In this document: in pieces, positions 9,058-18,439 of the stretch
How the letters are laid out: each line of letters begins with the position of its first letter
How positions within the stretch are numbered: position 1 is the first letter of the stretch
Source: Roseiarcus sp052147395
Lineage (GTDB): Bacteria > Pseudomonadota > Alphaproteobacteria > Rhizobiales > Beijerinckiaceae
Length of the DNA stretch: 64,000 bases
Assembly (NCBI GenBank): GCA_052147395.1
Contig: JBKQKS010000392.1
Location: forward strand, 1 to 64,000
Direction of reading: 5' to 3'
Notes under the pieces: model-generated
Seen by the model: the letters and a program-made list of their open reading frames with translations, nothing else
What the model was told of the DNA's origin: nothing
Database searches by the model: none
Translations under genes and position numbers: made by a program

Positions 9058-9180
9058 CCCGGGCGCCCTTGTAGGCGAGGTCGCTGACCTCGCTGCCTCC
9101 GCTTGGAAGAGTCGTGTGAGGATGAGGCGCTTACGCGCCGACCGAGGTCAGCGACCTCGGCTACAGTATGGCGCCGCTCG
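9058..9180. repeat. GAGGTC palindromic dispersed repeat, copy 1
   Basis: A compound inverted repeat that starts CCCGGGCGCCCTTGTAGG and contains the near-palindromes GAGGTCGCTGACCTC and, further on, GAGGTCAGCGACCTC around a core GGAAGAGTCGTGTGAGGAT. Related copies lie at 11732-11993, 21655-21924 and 43881-44006. It fills most of the 318-bp gap between ispE and the lysR-like gene; the rest shows no gene. Confidence 0.85.
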
Positions 9181-9357
9181 GGAAATTGCCCCAGTTACCC
9201 GTGACCGCTTCTCGGGCGCCTGTCAGCGGGGAGAAATGGCGCCGCAGAGAGGTCCGGCGGCGACCATCCTCGCCCCTGGCGCGCTGAAGCCCTTGCGCGC
9301 GCCGATCGCCGATCGGGCCGCGGCCGACTGCCGGCGGGACGCCGCGCCGAAATACGA

Positions 9358-10284
9358 TCAGGCGTCGTTTCCGCCGGTCTTCAGATCATGGACGTACTGA
9401 GCGGCGCGATCGACCCCGGTCAGAAAGTGGCGCATCACGATCCTGTCGTCGCGATGGCGAAAGGCGACGGCGAGAGTGACTTCTGCCCCGGGGTCACTGA
9501 GCGCAATGAAGCGGGCGCCCTCCATGGCGGCGTTGCTCAGCGCTTCCGGGACGATCGAAATCCCCAGTCCCGTCGCCGCGAGGCTGACGATGGTCGGCAA
9601 CTGGTGGACTTCGATGTCGACGCTCGGTCGAAAGCCGGCCGCCGCGCACAAACCGATGATCGTGTCGTAGAGACCGGGACCGCGTTCCCGCGGATGCAGG
9701 ATGAACGGCTGGCCGGCGAGCTCGGCGATCGACAACGTGTCTTTTTCTGCGAGCGCATGATCGGCAGGCAGTACGGCGACGAGCGGTTCCCTGGACACGG
9801 TCAGGACGGTCAACATGTCGGGAACGACGCCCGGGCCGGGGCGGAGGAAGCCGACGTCGATCTTGCCCTCGAGGAGCCCGGCGAACTGGTCCGTGGTCGA
9901 CATTTCGGCAAGGCTGAGGCCGACGCCCGGCCATTGCCGTCGGAAACCACCTATGATCCCCCGCATCACCGCATTGAAAGGGGCTGTGGCGGCGAAACCG
10001 ATCCTCAGATAGCCCGCCTCGCCGCGCACCAGGCCTTCGACCCGGCGTCGCGCCATCGCGATCCGGGCGAGAATCGCTTTCGCTTCCGGCAGGAACTCGC
10101 GGCCGACTTCGGTCAGCGTGACGTGCCGGCGATCGCGGTCGAACAGACGTGCGCCCAACATGGTCTCGAGCGAGCGGATCTGCACGCTGAGTTGCGGCTG
10201 GGCTATGCCCAGCCGGACCGCGGCGCGCCCGAAATGCAGCTCCTCGGCAAGGTCGACAAAAGCGCGAAGCCGTCTCGATTCCAC
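9358..10284 (-). CDS. LysR-family transcriptional regulator
   Basis: A LysR-type regulator of about 308 residues. The N-terminal winged helix-turn-helix is plain: ESRRLRAFVDLAEELHFGRA, then AVRLGIAQPQLSVQIRSLE and ARLFDRDRRHVTLTEVG. The C-terminal part is a periplasmic-binding-like effector domain (GYLRIGFAATAPF, IDVGFLRPGPGV). The GTG at 10284 gives the standard LysR opening; a GTG at 10308 adds eight residues and cannot be excluded. It is divergent from an MFS transporter gene with a short shared control region, the classical layout for a LysR protein that controls its neighbour. The inducer is unknown. Confidence 0.9.
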   Translation of the reverse strand: MESRRLRAFVDLAEELHFGRAAVRLGIAQPQLSVQIRSLETMLGARLFDRDRRHVTLTEVGREFLPEAKAILARIAMARRRVEGLVRGEAGYLRIGFAATAPFNAVMRGIIGGFRRQWPGVGLSLAEMSTTDQFAGLLEGKIDVGFLRPGPGVVPDMLTVLTVSREPLVAVLPADHALAEKDTLSIAELAGQPFILHPRERGPGLYDTIIGLCAAAGFRPSVDIEVHQLPTIVSLAATGLGISIVPEALSNAAMEGARFIALSDPGAEVTLAVAFRHRDDRIVMRHFLTGVDRAAQYVHDLKTGGNDA

Positions 10285-10292
10285 ACCCTGAT

Positions 10293-10328
10293 AATAAATG
10301 CATATCACAGAGCGTCAACACATTTATT
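10293..10328. promoter_or_regulatory. Candidate LysR operator between divergent genes
   Basis: The arms AATAAATG (10293-10300) and CATTTATT (10321-10328) form a perfect 8-bp inverted repeat with a 20-bp spacer, inside the AT-rich gap between the regulator and the MFS gene. The location and dyad symmetry fit a LysR binding region. If the regulator starts at 10308, the left arm would lie within its coding region. Confidence 0.5.
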
Positions 10329-10375
10329 GAATATATGGATGGCCAGGTGCAAGGTCGGGGACAAGGAGACATTCG

Positions 10376-11608
10376 ATGATCATCGACCGGCCCCGCATCG
10401 CTATCGCCACCGCCGGCTTTTGCGCGTTCCTCAATCTCTATTCGCCGCAGGCGGTGTTGCCGCAACTCGCCTCGAGTTACGGCGTCTCGGCCGCCGCGGC
10501 CGGCGGCGTCGTCGGCATCGCGACCTTGGCGGTTGCCGGATCGGCGCCGTTCGTCGGCCTCCTCTCCGATTTTCTGCGCCGCAAGCTCACCGCCGTCACG
10601 GCTATGAGCCTGCTCGCCATCCCGACGCTGATGCTGGGCCTGTCGCATAGCCTCGAGGAAATCATGTTCTGGCGCTTCGTCCAAGGGCTGCTGGTCCCGG
10701 CGGTGTTCACACCGACGGTCGCTCTCGTGAGCGAAAGGTGGAGTCCCGCCGAGGCCGCCGACGTCATGGGGCTCTACACCGCCGGTTCGGCGCTCGGCGG
10801 ATTTCTCGGACGCTTCCTGCCGGCCATCCTCGCCGATCTCATCGGCTGGCGCGGCGGCCTCGCCGCCCTGGCGCCGATCACGCTCGTCACGGCGGCCGTC
10901 GTCGCAGCGTGGCTTCCCTCCTCGTCCGTCAATCCGGGTCCGCTCGACCTCGAGGTTTCGGACGGGCGGGGCGGCGAACGCGAGCGGGCGAGCCTCGCCG
11001 ACGCTTTCAGGCATCTCCGCGACCCGGCGATCATCGGCGCCTGCCTCGCCGGTTTCGCCGTGCTGTTCTCGATCGTCGCGGTGTTCACCTACATCGACTT
11101 CCGGCTCGTGCGCCCGCCCTACGGGTTCGCGGCGTCCGATCTCGGCATGATCTTCCTCGTCTATCCGATCGGCGCCCTGGCGGCGCCCACGGCGGGCCCG
11201 CTGGCGCGGCGGCTCGGGCGACGGCGGACGATGGCGGCGGCGGCGCTCGTCGCGGGGCTCGGTCTGGTCGCGACCTTGCTTGCCGGTCTTTCCGAGATCA
11301 TCGTCGGACTGACCCTGTTCGTCACCGGCATCTTCGTCATGCAGTCGACGGCGATGGGGTTCGTCGGTCGGGCGGCGCGGCGCGCCAAGGCCTCGGCGCT
11401 CGGGCTCTATGTCTGCGTCTATTACCTCGGCGGCACCGTCGGCGCGATCCTGCCGGGGCTCCTCATCTGGGACCGCGCGGGATGGGACGGCTGCGTCGCG
11501 CTGGTCGGCGCGGCGCTGCTTGCCGCCGGCGTGCTGGCCTGGTTCGCGTGGTGGGACGAACCGGCCGCAGAGTCGAAGCTCGAGGCGGCGGCCATCCCCG
11601 CCGAATAG
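10376..11608 (+). CDS. MFS transporter (YnfM-like)
   Basis: A 410-residue major facilitator with about 12 hydrophobic segments. Recognisable features are the N-terminal FCAFLNLYSPQAVLPQLA, the MFS loop GLLSDFLRRKL after segment 2, the WRFVQGLLVPAVFTPTVA block, the GFLGRFLPAILADLIGWR block, and a second half with ARRLGRRRTM. The pattern resembles YnfM and related drug/metabolite exporters. The ATG at 10376 has GGAGA about 7 bp upstream. It is divergent from a LysR gene and probably regulated by it. Substrate cannot be inferred. Confidence 0.88.
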   Translation: MIIDRPRIAIATAGFCAFLNLYSPQAVLPQLASSYGVSAAAAGGVVGIATLAVAGSAPFVGLLSDFLRRKLTAVTAMSLLAIPTLMLGLSHSLEEIMFWRFVQGLLVPAVFTPTVALVSERWSPAEAADVMGLYTAGSALGGFLGRFLPAILADLIGWRGGLAALAPITLVTAAVVAAWLPSSSVNPGPLDLEVSDGRGGERERASLADAFRHLRDPAIIGACLAGFAVLFSIVAVFTYIDFRLVRPPYGFAASDLGMIFLVYPIGALAAPTAGPLARRLGRRRTMAAAALVAGLGLVATLLAGLSEIIVGLTLFVTGIFVMQSTAMGFVGRAARRAKASALGLYVCVYYLGGTVGAILPGLLIWDRAGWDGCVALVGAALLAAGVLAWFAWWDEPAAESKLEAAAIPAE

Positions 11609-11731
11609 GCGATGACGGGCCGCTGCGCAGGGCAATCGGGCGAAGGAATTCATCGTCGAAACGGCATTCGAGCGTTTCCGGATCGAGCAGAATCTCGGGT
11701 ATGTGAGGTCGCCGTGACCGGGGGCAGATTC

Positions 11732-11993
11732 CCGGGCGCCCTTGTAGGCGAGGTCGCTGACCTCGCTGCCTCCGCTTGGAAGACTCGTGTGAGGATGAGG
11801 TCTCATCCGCTTCGCGCGCCTCGATGCATGAAGGGCGCCCCGTTGTAGCCGCGCGCGGTGAGCGCGGCAGCCGGGGTCGGCGCCCCCGGCTACAAGAGGG
11901 GCGCCTTTCTGGAGAGGCGCTCGCGCGCCGGCCGAGGTCGTCCTTCGACAAGCTCAGGATGAGGGCGCTTAAGCTACAGAATGGCGCCGCTCG
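11732..11993. repeat. GAGGTC palindromic dispersed repeat, copy 2 (extended)
   Basis: It starts with the same CCCGGGCGCCCTTGTAGG and GAGGTCGCTGACCTC units as the copy at 9058 and contains the GGAAGACTCGTGTGAGGAT core. Internally it has gained a CCGGGGTCGGCGCCCCCGG palindrome and the unit GTCCTTCGACAAGCTCAGGA, which also occurs in the copy near 21800. It occupies the middle of the 836-bp gap between the MFS gene and bcsA. Confidence 0.8.
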
Positions 11994-12254
11994 AAGCGAT
12001 GAGGCCGAGCGCGATTGGCCCCACGCGCAGCGCAATACCGGCTTCGACCCGAGGCGATGTTCGCCGGTCGACAACGCTTCGGCGGGAACGCCCGGGCGGC
12101 GGTGTCCGCCTGCCGCGAATCATGGCCCCTCCATCGATCGGCCAGACTCCGCCGGCGGAATCCTGCCCGGCCGAGTCTATCAGCCGGAAACCGTTCGACC
12201 CGCCGCCAAATTCCGCGCCACGCAGCCCTTTCGGCGGGCGCCTCCGCGCGCTCA

Positions 12255-12444
12255 TTACGTAGGGACAAATTCGTAAAATAGGAGAATAACGGCAATATTA
12301 ACGATACTATACCAATAAGTGCATAAATTACATTGGTCGTTTATTAAACATTAAGGTTACAAAATCGGTAACAGTCTAACACATAAACTGATTAAATGCG
12401 CCGTTAAGCTATTTACCTTACGGAAAATGACGCAAGAGGGGCAA
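12255..12444 (+). promoter_or_regulatory. AT-rich leader of the cellulose operon
   Basis: The 170 bp before bcsA are strikingly AT-rich compared with the rest of the window and hold runs such as CGTTTATTAAACATTAAGG and the small dyad GTTAC-N7-GTAAC (about 12355-12371). This is the only plausible promoter for the five-gene operon downstream. I could not identify a specific -35/-10 pair or operator with confidence. Confidence 0.45.
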
Positions 12445-14772
12445 ATGGCGCGCGCGTTACGTTTGGGAGGGTGGCTGGCTTGCGGGGCTCTCGCCCTGCT
12501 GCTGCTCACGCAGCCGGTCAGCGTCGGCGCCGAAGCCGCGCTCGGTCTCGCCGTGATCCCGCTGTTGATCCTGATCTGGAGATTCGGCCGCGGCCCGCTC
12601 GCGCGTCAGGCCTTTCTCGCGCTCGCCTCGTTCATCGTCATCCGCTACCTCTACTGGCGCGTCAGCGACACGCTGCCGCCGATGTCGGACCCGTTCGGCT
12701 TCGTCTGCGGTCTGATCCTGTTCGTCGCCGAGCTCTATTGCGCGACCATTCTGGCGATCAGCCTGATCATCAACATCGATCCGCTGCGCCGCAAGCCGCT
12801 GCCCGACATTCCCGACGACCGGCTGCCGACGGTCGACGTATTCATCCCGACCTACAACGAGGACGAATACATCCTCGCCACCACGGTCGCGGCGGCGAAG
12901 CTGATGGACTATCCCCCGGACAAGCTGACCGTCCACCTGCTCGACGACGGCGGCACGGATCAGAAGTGCAACGACAAGAATCCGGCGAAGGCCGCCGCGG
13001 CGCGCGAACGGCGCGCCGCACTGATGCGCCTCAGCGAGGATCTCGGCGCCCGCTACCACACCCGCGCGCGCAACGAACACGCCAAGGCGGGCAACATGAA
13101 CGCCGCGCTGCCGCACAGCCAGAGCGAAGTGATCGTCGTTTTCGACGCCGACCACGCGCCGTTCCGGCGGTTCCTGCGCGAGACCGTCGGCTATTTCCTA
13201 GAGGACCCGATGCTGTTCCTGGTCCAGACGCCGCACGTGTTCCTCAACCCCGACCCGATCGAGAAGAACCTGCGTACATTCAAGACCATGCCGTCCGAGA
13301 ACGAGATGTTCTACTCGGTCACGCAGCGCGGCCTCGACAAGTGGGACGGCTCGTTCTTCTGCGGTTCGGCCGCCTTGCTCAGGCGCTCGGCGCTCGAGCT
13401 GACCGGCGGCTTCTCCGGCGTGACCATTACCGAGGATTGCGAGACCGCGTTCGAACTGCATGCCCGCGGCTGGCACAGCGTCTACGTCGACAAGCCGCTG
13501 ATCGCCGGTCTGCAGCCGGAAACCTTCGCCTCCTTCATCGGCCAGCGCTCGCGCTGGTGCCAGGGCATGTTCCAGATCCTGCTGTTGAAGAACCCGGTGC
13601 TGAAGCGCGGCCTGAAGCCGATCCAGCGGCTCGCCTATCTCTCCAGCATGACCTTCTGGTTCTTCCCGTTTCCGCGGCTCGTCTTCATGTTCGCGCCGCT
13701 GCTCTACATCTTCCTCAACGTGAAGATCTTCGTCGCCAACGTACAGGAAGGGCTCGCCTACGCTTTCGTCTACATGATCGTGAACATGATGATGCAGAAC
13801 TATCTGTACGGTCGTGTGCGCTGGCCCTGGGTCTCCGAACTCTATGAATACACGCAGGGGGTGTTTCTGGCCAAGGCGATCGTGTCGGTCATGATGTCGC
13901 CGAAGAAGCCGACCTTCAATGTGACCGCCAAGGGCCTGTCGCTCGACGACGACCACCTGTCCGAACTCGCCTGGCCATTCTTCGCGATCTGGGCCGCGCT
14001 GCTGGCAGGCCTCGCGACGGCGATCTGGCGCTACGCCTTCGATCCCGGCGCCAATACGCTGATCCTGGTCGTCGGGCTGTGGAACGCCTTCAACCTCATC
14101 ATCGCGGGCGCCGCGCTCGGGGCGGTCGCCGAGCGCAGGCAGCCGGACCGCCATCCGCGCCTCGGCATCAATCGCTTGGGCATCCTGGTCGCCAACGGCG
14201 AGCAGAGGCTCGTCAAAGTCCGCAACGTCAGCGCCGGCGGCTGCGCGTTCGAATTCGCCGGCGAGGCGCCGAGCGAGGAAAGTCTGAAGGATGCGAGCGC
14301 CAGACTCTACTTCCGCCCGATGCCGGGCGCGCCGAAATTCGCGCCCGTGCCCCGCCTGCCGATCCGCATTGCAGACCGCCACGAGGTCGATGGAATGACC
14401 GAGTTCGGGGCGATGTTCGAGGACATGAAAGCCAACGATTATCTCGGCCTCGCCGAGCTGATGTTCGGGGACTCCGAGGCGCTGCCGAGTTTCCTGCAGA
14501 GCCGTCGCAAGCACAAGAGCCTGCTCGCCGGCTCCTTCCACTTCGTCTGGTGGGGCGTGCACGAGCCGTTGCGGGCATTCCGCTACGCCGTTGAGGCGGC
14601 CAAGGCGAAGACCGCCCAGCCGGCGGCCCAACCGGCCCCGGAGCCTAGCGGCGGCGGCCCGCTCGAAATGGCCCTGGAGGCGCGCATCGACGAGTTGCGG
14701 CGTCTCGTCGAGGCCGGCGAGCAACGCGACCGGGTCGTCGCCTTTCGGTCCGAAACGCCGGGGGCGGCGTGA
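12445..14772 (+). CDS. bcsA: Cellulose synthase catalytic subunit (UDP-forming)
   Basis: BcsA polymerises UDP-glucose into beta-1,4-glucan and threads it through the inner membrane. All family-2 glycosyltransferase signatures are present (numbering from an ATG at 12427): DDGG 173-176, DAD 240-242, TEDCE 335-339 and QRSRW 373-377. Several membrane segments flank the catalytic domain. A C-terminal PilZ domain carries the cyclic-di-GMP motifs R571xxxR575 and N600xSxxG, so activation by cyclic-di-GMP is expected. The ATG at 12445 is preferred because AGAGGGG precedes it; 12427 is six codons longer with a poor site. It is the first gene of a tight operon with bcsB overlapping its stop. Confidence 0.97.
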   Translation: MARALRLGGWLACGALALLLLTQPVSVGAEAALGLAVIPLLILIWRFGRGPLARQAFLALASFIVIRYLYWRVSDTLPPMSDPFGFVCGLILFVAELYCATILAISLIINIDPLRRKPLPDIPDDRLPTVDVFIPTYNEDEYILATTVAAAKLMDYPPDKLTVHLLDDGGTDQKCNDKNPAKAAAARERRAALMRLSEDLGARYHTRARNEHAKAGNMNAALPHSQSEVIVVFDADHAPFRRFLRETVGYFLEDPMLFLVQTPHVFLNPDPIEKNLRTFKTMPSENEMFYSVTQRGLDKWDGSFFCGSAALLRRSALELTGGFSGVTITEDCETAFELHARGWHSVYVDKPLIAGLQPETFASFIGQRSRWCQGMFQILLLKNPVLKRGLKPIQRLAYLSSMTFWFFPFPRLVFMFAPLLYIFLNVKIFVANVQEGLAYAFVYMIVNMMMQNYLYGRVRWPWVSELYEYTQGVFLAKAIVSVMMSPKKPTFNVTAKGLSLDDDHLSELAWPFFAIWAALLAGLATAIWRYAFDPGANTLILVVGLWNAFNLIIAGAALGAVAERRQPDRHPRLGINRLGILVANGEQRLVKVRNVSAGGCAFEFAGEAPSEESLKDASARLYFRPMPGAPKFAPVPRLPIRIADRHEVDGMTEFGAMFEDMKANDYLGLAELMFGDSEALPSFLQSRRKHKSLLAGSFHFVWWGVHEPLRAFRYAVEAAKAKTAQPAAQPAPEPSGGGPLEMALEARIDELRRLVEAGEQRDRVVAFRSETPGAA

Positions 14773-17285
14773 TGGGCGCCCGCACTTCCCGACTCGACGC
14801 CCGTCGGGCAGCGCGCACGCGGGTAGTCGCCGTCTTTGCCGCGCTCGCCTTCGGCGCTTTCGCGGCGCCCGCGCCGGCTGAGATCGCGACGCCACTCCCC
14901 GCCGGGCCCGCGGCGCCCGCAGCGCCCGCGGCCGTCGGAGCGCAGACGGTGCTGCGCCACCTGCCCAACAACATCCAGGGGTTCCGGCTCAGCGGCGAGA
15001 TCGGCGCCTCCGAATGGCCGCTCTATCTCTCGCAGGCGCAGGCGCGCAGCGCGCTGAAGTTCCGCGTCGGCTTCCTGTCCTCCGTGTCGGTGATGCCGGA
15101 GGCCTCCAGGCTCACCGTGTCGATCAACGACGTCACGATCGGCGCCACCGAGATTTCGGCCGACAATGCGGTGCGCACGGTCGAATTCGAGGCCCCCCCG
15201 GGCTTGGCGAAGGCCGGCTTCAACGCGATCCGCATCGCCGTCGACCAGCGGCACCGCGTCGAGTGCTCGCTGCAATCGACCTTCGAATTGTGGACCCAGA
15301 TCGATCCCTCCGAGACCGGCCTCATCCTGCCCGCCGCGGTCGCCGGCGCGAGCGATCCCGGAGAGATCGCGGCGCTGCCGCCGGACGCGCAGGGCGCGCT
15401 GCCGGTGCGCGTGGTGGCGGCCGGCAAGGTCTACCCGACGGATGTCGAGCGGGCGCTGCTCGCCGTGCAGATGATCGCCTCGGCTGGACATTTCGAGCAG
15501 CCGACCGTCGATGTCGGGCCGCCGGCCGGAGGAGAGTACGGCGTCAATCTCGTGATCGGACGCTACGCCGAGATCGAGGACCTGCCAGGGGTGTCCAAGC
15601 TCGGGCTCGCCGCCGGGCCGCGGGTAGCGATCCTGCCGGCGACCGACCGTCTGAGGACGACGATCGTCATCACAGGCGAGAGCGAGGACGAGGTCGACCA
15701 GGCGCTGGCGAAGTTCGGCGAGCCGACGCCGATGCGCGGGACCGTCCCCGGGGTGCGCGCAGCCCGCGCCTTTCCGGGCTACCGCGTCAATCCCGGTGAA
15801 AAGGTGCGCCTCGCCGACCTCGGCCTCAGGAGCCAGGAATTCACCGGCCACTATTTCCACACCGCCTTCAACATCATCATGCCCGCGGATTTCTATTCCG
15901 CGGACTATGCCAAGGCGTCGCTCGATCTCGCCGGCGGTTACGGGGCGGGGCTCATGTCGAGCGCGCAGGTCATCGTCGCCATCAACGGCCACAATGCGGT
16001 GTCGGCGCCGCTGCCGCGCGCCGGCGGCGACGTGTTCGAGGACATGACGCTGCCGCTGCCGCTCGGCGATCTGAGGCCCGGCCTCAACCGGATCGAGATT
16101 TTCGCGCAGCTTCCGATGTCGTCCGACGCCAATTGCGACCCGCTCTCGGTCATCCACGGCAAGAAGCGCTTCCTGTTCCTCGACACGACCACGATCGAGA
16201 TCCCCAATCTCGCGCGCATCGGGCGCGTGCCCGATCTCGCCGTCACCGCGACCGGCGCCTTTCCTTTCCTCGGCGGCGGGCGGCGGCCGAATCTGTTCAT
16301 CCCGTCGCCGGACCGGGATTCGATCGGCGCCGCAGCGACGATCGCCGCCCGCATGGCGGCCTCGGCCGGCGCCACCATCCCGTTCCGGTTCACCACCACG
16401 GCCCCGCCCGTCGGCTCCGGCGCGACCCTGCTGGTGGCGCCCGCCAACCGGCTCGACAACACGACGCTGGCGGCGTTCGACATCGACGCGCAGCGGTTGC
16501 TGAAGACCTGGAGCGACCGTCTCGCGGGCGACCCCGCCTCGACCGCCAAGGACCTGAGCGCGTGGGACTTGCGCGCGCGCCACCGCATTGTCCTGCAGAA
16601 GAACCTGCCCGCGGTCTGTCACCTCAAATGGCGCGAGGAGACGCGGCCGGACATGACGACCACGGGCGCCATCGCCGCGGCGCCTCGGAACGCGGAGGGC
16701 GATTCCAGCTCGATCCTGACCGCGAACACGCCGCCCGATCTCTACGACGCCTGGTCGAAGGACCTCGAGGCCCAGAATCCGATCCGGCGATGGGTTTCCG
16801 ACCTCTACGACGGCGTCGTCGGCGCCTGGCGCGCCATCGTCGGCAAGGCGCGCAAGGGGGCCGACGAATTCGCGATCGCCCCGCTCACCGCAGCCGATCC
16901 GCTCGACAACCGCAACAACCAGTTCCTGATGGCGCAGGCGGCGCTCGGCTCGGGGGTGGATGCGGTCTGGACGCTGGCGACGGCGCCCAACGCCAGGATC
17001 CTCGCCCAGTCCGCCGACTGCCTGTCCGATCCGCGCGTCTGGATGCAGGTGAGCGGACGCATGGCGCTGCTCGACGACTCGCAGGGCAGCGTCACCTCGG
17101 TCGAGCCCGCCGCGATGACCTTCGTCTCGACCGAGCCGTTCTCGCCGACCAATCTCAGGCTCGTCACGGCCGGCTGGCTGTCGATCAACAAGTCCGTTTA
17201 CGTGGCGCTGACGATTTTTGTCGGGCTTGTTCTCGCTTTCGCCACCCTCCATTTCGTCCGCAACGTCGGCAGGAGCCAGACATGA
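14772..17285 (+). CDS. bcsB: Cellulose synthase periplasmic subunit
   Basis: BcsB is the periplasmic, membrane-anchored partner that BcsA needs for activity and that guides the growing glucan. The 837-residue product has an N-terminal signal segment (VVAVFAALAFGAFAAPAPAE), a long beta-rich periplasmic body with typical blocks (GEIGASEWPLYLSQAQA, QRHRVECSLQSTFELWTQ, GHYFHTAFNIIMPADFYS), and a C-terminal membrane anchor (VYVALTIFVGLVLAFATLHF). The ATG at 14772 overlaps the bcsA stop (ATGA), implying translational coupling. Size and order are normal for the family. Confidence 0.95.
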   Translation: MGARTSRLDARRAARTRVVAVFAALAFGAFAAPAPAEIATPLPAGPAAPAAPAAVGAQTVLRHLPNNIQGFRLSGEIGASEWPLYLSQAQARSALKFRVGFLSSVSVMPEASRLTVSINDVTIGATEISADNAVRTVEFEAPPGLAKAGFNAIRIAVDQRHRVECSLQSTFELWTQIDPSETGLILPAAVAGASDPGEIAALPPDAQGALPVRVVAAGKVYPTDVERALLAVQMIASAGHFEQPTVDVGPPAGGEYGVNLVIGRYAEIEDLPGVSKLGLAAGPRVAILPATDRLRTTIVITGESEDEVDQALAKFGEPTPMRGTVPGVRAARAFPGYRVNPGEKVRLADLGLRSQEFTGHYFHTAFNIIMPADFYSADYAKASLDLAGGYGAGLMSSAQVIVAINGHNAVSAPLPRAGGDVFEDMTLPLPLGDLRPGLNRIEIFAQLPMSSDANCDPLSVIHGKKRFLFLDTTTIEIPNLARIGRVPDLAVTATGAFPFLGGGRRPNLFIPSPDRDSIGAAATIAARMAASAGATIPFRFTTTAPPVGSGATLLVAPANRLDNTTLAAFDIDAQRLLKTWSDRLAGDPASTAKDLSAWDLRARHRIVLQKNLPAVCHLKWREETRPDMTTTGAIAAAPRNAEGDSSSILTANTPPDLYDAWSKDLEAQNPIRRWVSDLYDGVVGAWRAIVGKARKGADEFAIAPLTAADPLDNRNNQFLMAQAALGSGVDAVWTLATAPNARILAQSADCLSDPRVWMQVSGRMALLDDSQGSVTSVEPAAMTFVSTEPFSPTNLRLVTAGWLSINKSVYVALTIFVGLVLAFATLHFVRNVGRSQT

Positions 17286-18439
17286 GGCGCATCGCCGTCG
17301 GCGCGCGACGTCTCCTCGGCGCCGTTCTCGTCGCCCAGAGCCTGATGGCCGCCTCGGGCGCGCTCGCCGCGGCGCCCGACCCGCCGGGGCCGCCCGCGAC
17401 CGCGCCTTCTCCCGCGGTCGAGGCGCCGCTCGACCTCGACGCCAGCGACAAGCCGCTCGGCGGGTCCCTGCGCACGCCCGCGCTGTGGAGCGACTTCAAG
17501 AGCCGGTTCGTCAGCGAGACCGGCCGCGTGATCGATTACGCCAATGGCGCGATCAGCCACAGCGAGGGCCAGGGCTATGGCATGCTGTTCGCCGTCGCCG
17601 CCAACGACCGCATCGCCTTCGACCGCATCTGGAGCTGGACGTGCGCCAATCTGATGGTGCGGGACGACGAACTGATCGCCTGGCGCTGGGAGCCGTCGAC
17701 GCGGCCGGCGATCGCGGACATCAACGACGCCGCCGACGGCGACATCCTGGTCGCCTGGGCGCTGACGGAGGCGGCCGAATATTGGGGCGATCTCTCCTAT
17801 CGCGTCGCCGCGCGCCGCATCGCGGTCGAGGTCGGACGCAAGCTGGTGCTGCTGGGCGACAAGCGCGGGCCTCTGCTGCTGCCCGCGGTCGCCGGCTTCG
17901 CCGTCGAAGCGCGGCCGGACGGGCCGATCCTCAACCTTTCCTACTGGGTGTTTCCCGCCTTCGAGCGCCTGCCGAAGGTCGCCCCCGAAGTGGATTGGGA
18001 CGGGCTCATCCATTCCGGCCTCCGCCTCGTCGAAGCCGCTCGGTTCGGGCCCAGCCGCTTGCCGAGCGACTGGGTTTCCGCCCATGACGAGGCCTTGCAG
18101 CCGGCCTCCGGCTTCCGTCGCGCCTTCTCCTATAACGCGCTGCGCATCCCGCTCTATATGGCGATGGCCGGCGTCGGCGAGCGCGAGCAATATGCGCCCT
18201 TCGTCGCCGTGTGGGCCAAGGGCCAGACAGTTGCGGAGATCGACGTCGACAGCGGCGCGGCCGGTCCGGCTTTCGCAGGCCGGGGCTATGCGGCGATCGC
18301 CGAGCTGACGCGCTGCGTCGTCGACAAGGTCAAACTGCCTGGCGACTTCTACACCCCCGCGACGTCGGACAATTACTATCAGGCGAGCCTGCACATCCTC
18401 GCAGTCATCGCCGCGCGGCAGAGGTATCCGTCATGTTGA
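17282..18439 (+). CDS. bcsZ: Endo-beta-1,4-glucanase, glycosyl hydrolase family 8
   Basis: BcsZ is the periplasmic endoglucanase of cellulose operons; it trims or edits the nascent glucan and affects its yield and crystallinity. The 385-residue protein has a signal peptide ending near ALAAAP (residue 31), the GH8 proton donor in SEGQGYGM (E95) and the GH8 signature around DAADGDILVAWAL (D152). The C-terminal SDNYYQASLHILAVIA is also family-typical. It overlaps the bcsB stop by 4 bp and the next gene by 7 bp. Confidence 0.94.
   Translation: MRRIAVGARRLLGAVLVAQSLMAASGALAAAPDPPGPPATAPSPAVEAPLDLDASDKPLGGSLRTPALWSDFKSRFVSETGRVIDYANGAISHSEGQGYGMLFAVAANDRIAFDRIWSWTCANLMVRDDELIAWRWEPSTRPAIADINDAADGDILVAWALTEAAEYWGDLSYRVAARRIAVEVGRKLVLLGDKRGPLLLPAVAGFAVEARPDGPILNLSYWVFPAFERLPKVAPEVDWDGLIHSGLRLVEAARFGPSRLPSDWVSAHDEALQPASGFRRAFSYNALRIPLYMAMAGVGEREQYAPFVAVWAKGQTVAEIDVDSGAAGPAFAGRGYAAIAELTRCVVDKVKLPGDFYTPATSDNYYQASLHILAVIAARQRYPSC

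Noticed and set aside
9494..11806. Long open frame of 770 codons on the minus strand opposite the LysR and MFS genes
   Set aside because: The translation is dominated by Arg, Gly and Asp without any domain, and it is antisense to two well-supported genes; a by-product of high GC.
14583..17252. 889-codon minus-strand frame opposite bcsB
   Set aside because: Antisense to an unmistakable bcsB and low in complexity; the true operon is on the plus strand.
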